22,732 nt of DNA. It comes from Hyphomicrobiales bacterium (GTDB taxonomy: Bacteria; Pseudomonadota; Alphaproteobacteria; Rhizobiales; Xanthobacteraceae). This document shows, piece after piece, positions 21,729 to 22,732 of the stretch. Numbering within the stretch: position 1 is the stretch's first letter; each line of letters begins with the position of its first letter. Location of the stretch: positions 1 through 22,732 of the forward strand of contig JACQDO010000284.1 of assembly GCA_016201085.1 (NCBI GenBank). Direction: 5' to 3'. Under the pieces are notes generated by a model. The model made no database searches. It was not told where the DNA came from and saw only the letters and a list, made by a program, of their open reading frames with translations. The position numbers and the translations under genes were made by a program.

Positions 21729-22732
21729 TAACCGGCCCGCTTGGCCGGCGACACCAATGCTCGCGCACGCTCGAACAGCTTCGAGATCACCGGCCAGAAC
21801 AGCAGGATAAAGGCGAGCGTGGTGATCGAGCCGACCAGCTTGTTCGACCAGAACACGCGCAGGTCGCCGCCGGCCCCGATCATCGCCAGGCGGAAGGCGT
21901 CCTCGGCACGGGAGCCCAGCACCAGCGCCAGCGTGAACGGCGCCAGTGGAATGCCGATCTTCTTGAACACATAGCCGACCACGCCAAACAGCAGCATCAG
22001 CCAGATGTCGAACATGGCATTCTGGATGGCATAGGCGCCGATGGCGCAGGACACCACGATCATCGGCGCGATGGCCGCGAACGGCACGCGCAGCACCGCG
22101 GCGAACACCGGCACGGTGGAGAGCACCATCACCAGCCCGACGATGTTGCCGAGATACATCGAGGCGATCAGGCCCCAGACGAAATCCTTGTGCTCGACGA
22201 ACAGCAGCGGCCCGGGGTTGAGCCCCCACACCATGAGGCCGCCGAGCAGGATCGCGGCGGTGCCGGAGCCGGGAATGCCGAGCGCCAGCATCGGCAGCAG
22301 CGCCGCGGTGCCGGAGGCGTGCGCCGCGGTTTCCGGCGCGAACACCCCTTCGATGCGGCCCTTGCCGAAGCTTTCCGGATCCTTGGAGAAGCGCTTGGCG
22401 AGATTGTAGCCCATGAAGGAAGCGGCGATCGCCCCGCCCGGCGTAATACCGAGCCAGGCGCCGATGGCCGAGGAGCGCAGCAGCGTCACCCAGTATTTCG
22501 GCAGGTCCTTCCAGACACTCAGCACGACGCGGAGCGAGATGCTCGCCGCATGTCCCCGCAACGCCAGCCGCTCCTCCATCGTCAGCAGGATCTCGCTGAT
22601 GCCGAACAGGCCGATGACGGCGACCAGGAAGTTGATGCCGCGCAAGAGCTCGGCCGAGCCGAAGGTCATGCGCAGATTGCCCGACACGGTATCCATGCCG
22701 ATGCCGGCCAGCAACAGCCCCACCGACATCGA
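21728..22732 (-). CDS. TctA-family tripartite tricarboxylate transporter permease, partial at right edge
   Basis: These are the C-terminal 334 or so residues of the large membrane subunit of a TctABC-type importer, which takes up di- or tricarboxylates or related acids with a periplasmic TctC binding protein. The open frame enters from the right edge and ends at TAG 21728-21730. Family TctA proteins have about 500 residues, so the N-terminal third is missing only because of the window. The hallmark GIPGSGTAAILLGGLMVWGL, with NPGPLLF after it, is present, as are ITPGGAIAASFMGYN and several membrane spans (FAAIAPMIVVSCAIGAYAI, LMLLFGVVGYVFKK). The C-terminus ends RARALVSPAKRAG. It lies 102 nt upstream of the kinase gene on the same strand; a link between carboxylate uptake and the two-component system is possible but unproven. 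Confidence 0.93.
   Translation of the reverse strand, partial: SMSVGLLLAGIGMDTVSGNLRMTFGSAELLRGINFLVAVIGLFGISEILLTMEERLALRGHAASISLRVVLSVWKDLPKYWVTLLRSSAIGAWLGITPGGAIAASFMGYNLAKRFSKDPESFGKGRIEGVFAPETAAHASGTAALLPMLALGIPGSGTAAILLGGLMVWGLNPGPLLFVEHKDFVWGLIASMYLGNIVGLVMVLSTVPVFAAVLRVPFAAIAPMIVVSCAIGAYAIQNAMFDIWLMLLFGVVGYVFKKIGIPLAPFTLALVLGSRAEDAFRLAMIGAGGDLRVFWSNKLVGSITTLAFILLFWPVISKLFERARALVSPAKRAG

Noticed and set aside
1..22732. tRNA, rRNA, prophage or integrative element
   Set aside because: I saw no cloverleaf ending in CCA, no rRNA-like stretch, no integrase, and no break in gene style or base composition along the window.

Overview
The window is GC-rich, densely coded DNA. Its gene content (E1/E2 oxo-acid dehydrogenase genes, TctA, NitT/TauT-type ABC genes, a KdpDE-like pair, DUF4337) and two kinds of palindromic repeat point to an alphaproteobacterium of the Hyphomicrobiales (Bradyrhizobium/Rhodopseudomonas/Xanthobacteraceae-like). 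That placement is an inference from gene and repeat style, not from a marker gene. I see no rRNA, tRNA, CRISPR array, transposase or phage gene.

Layout. (1) 1-3947, minus strand: an operon reading E1-alpha, E1-beta, aldehyde dehydrogenase, then the lipoyl domain of E2, cut by the left edge. It looks like an acetoin- or pyruvate-dehydrogenase-type complex with an embedded aldehyde dehydrogenase. A 113-nt imperfect palindrome lies inside the operon, and a second palindromic repeat is read in frame in the E2 linker. (2) 4087-5010, minus: an EamA-type exporter. (3) 5058-9121, plus: two tandem TauE/SafE permeases, a rhodanese-ChrB fusion and the ChrA chromate transporter. An 80-nt structured leader lies directly before chrB, and an 88 % identical copy sits between the two TauE genes. 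(4) 9118-11671, minus: an ABC importer (binding protein, ATPase, permease) joined by 4-nt overlaps and convergent with chrA through a shared TTAA. (5) 11749-12698, plus: a DUF4337 membrane protein and a small secreted glycine-rich protein, ending at a strong hairpin terminator. (6) 12807-14189, minus: an OprB-like porin. (7) 14461-18903, plus: a periplasmic adaptor and an HME-type RND metal-efflux pump, with no outer-membrane factor beside them. (8) 19056-21625, minus: a KdpD-like kinase lacking the usual N-terminal domains, a KdpE-like regulator and, downstream, up to three very small genes. (9) 21728 to the right edge, minus: a truncated TctA permease.

Working together. The clearest unit is region 3. 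ChrA exports chromate, a sulfate analogue; ChrB-type proteins help sense or resist it; rhodanese domains handle sulfane sulfur; TauE/SafE proteins move sulfite, sulfonates or related anions. This suggests a combined chromate and sulfur-oxyanion stress module controlled in part by RNA leaders. The leader and its duplication are the most interesting non-coding structure here. The RND pump and OprB porin form a second envelope and metal block, and the Kdp-like pair with its tiny downstream genes is a third, poorly understood unit.
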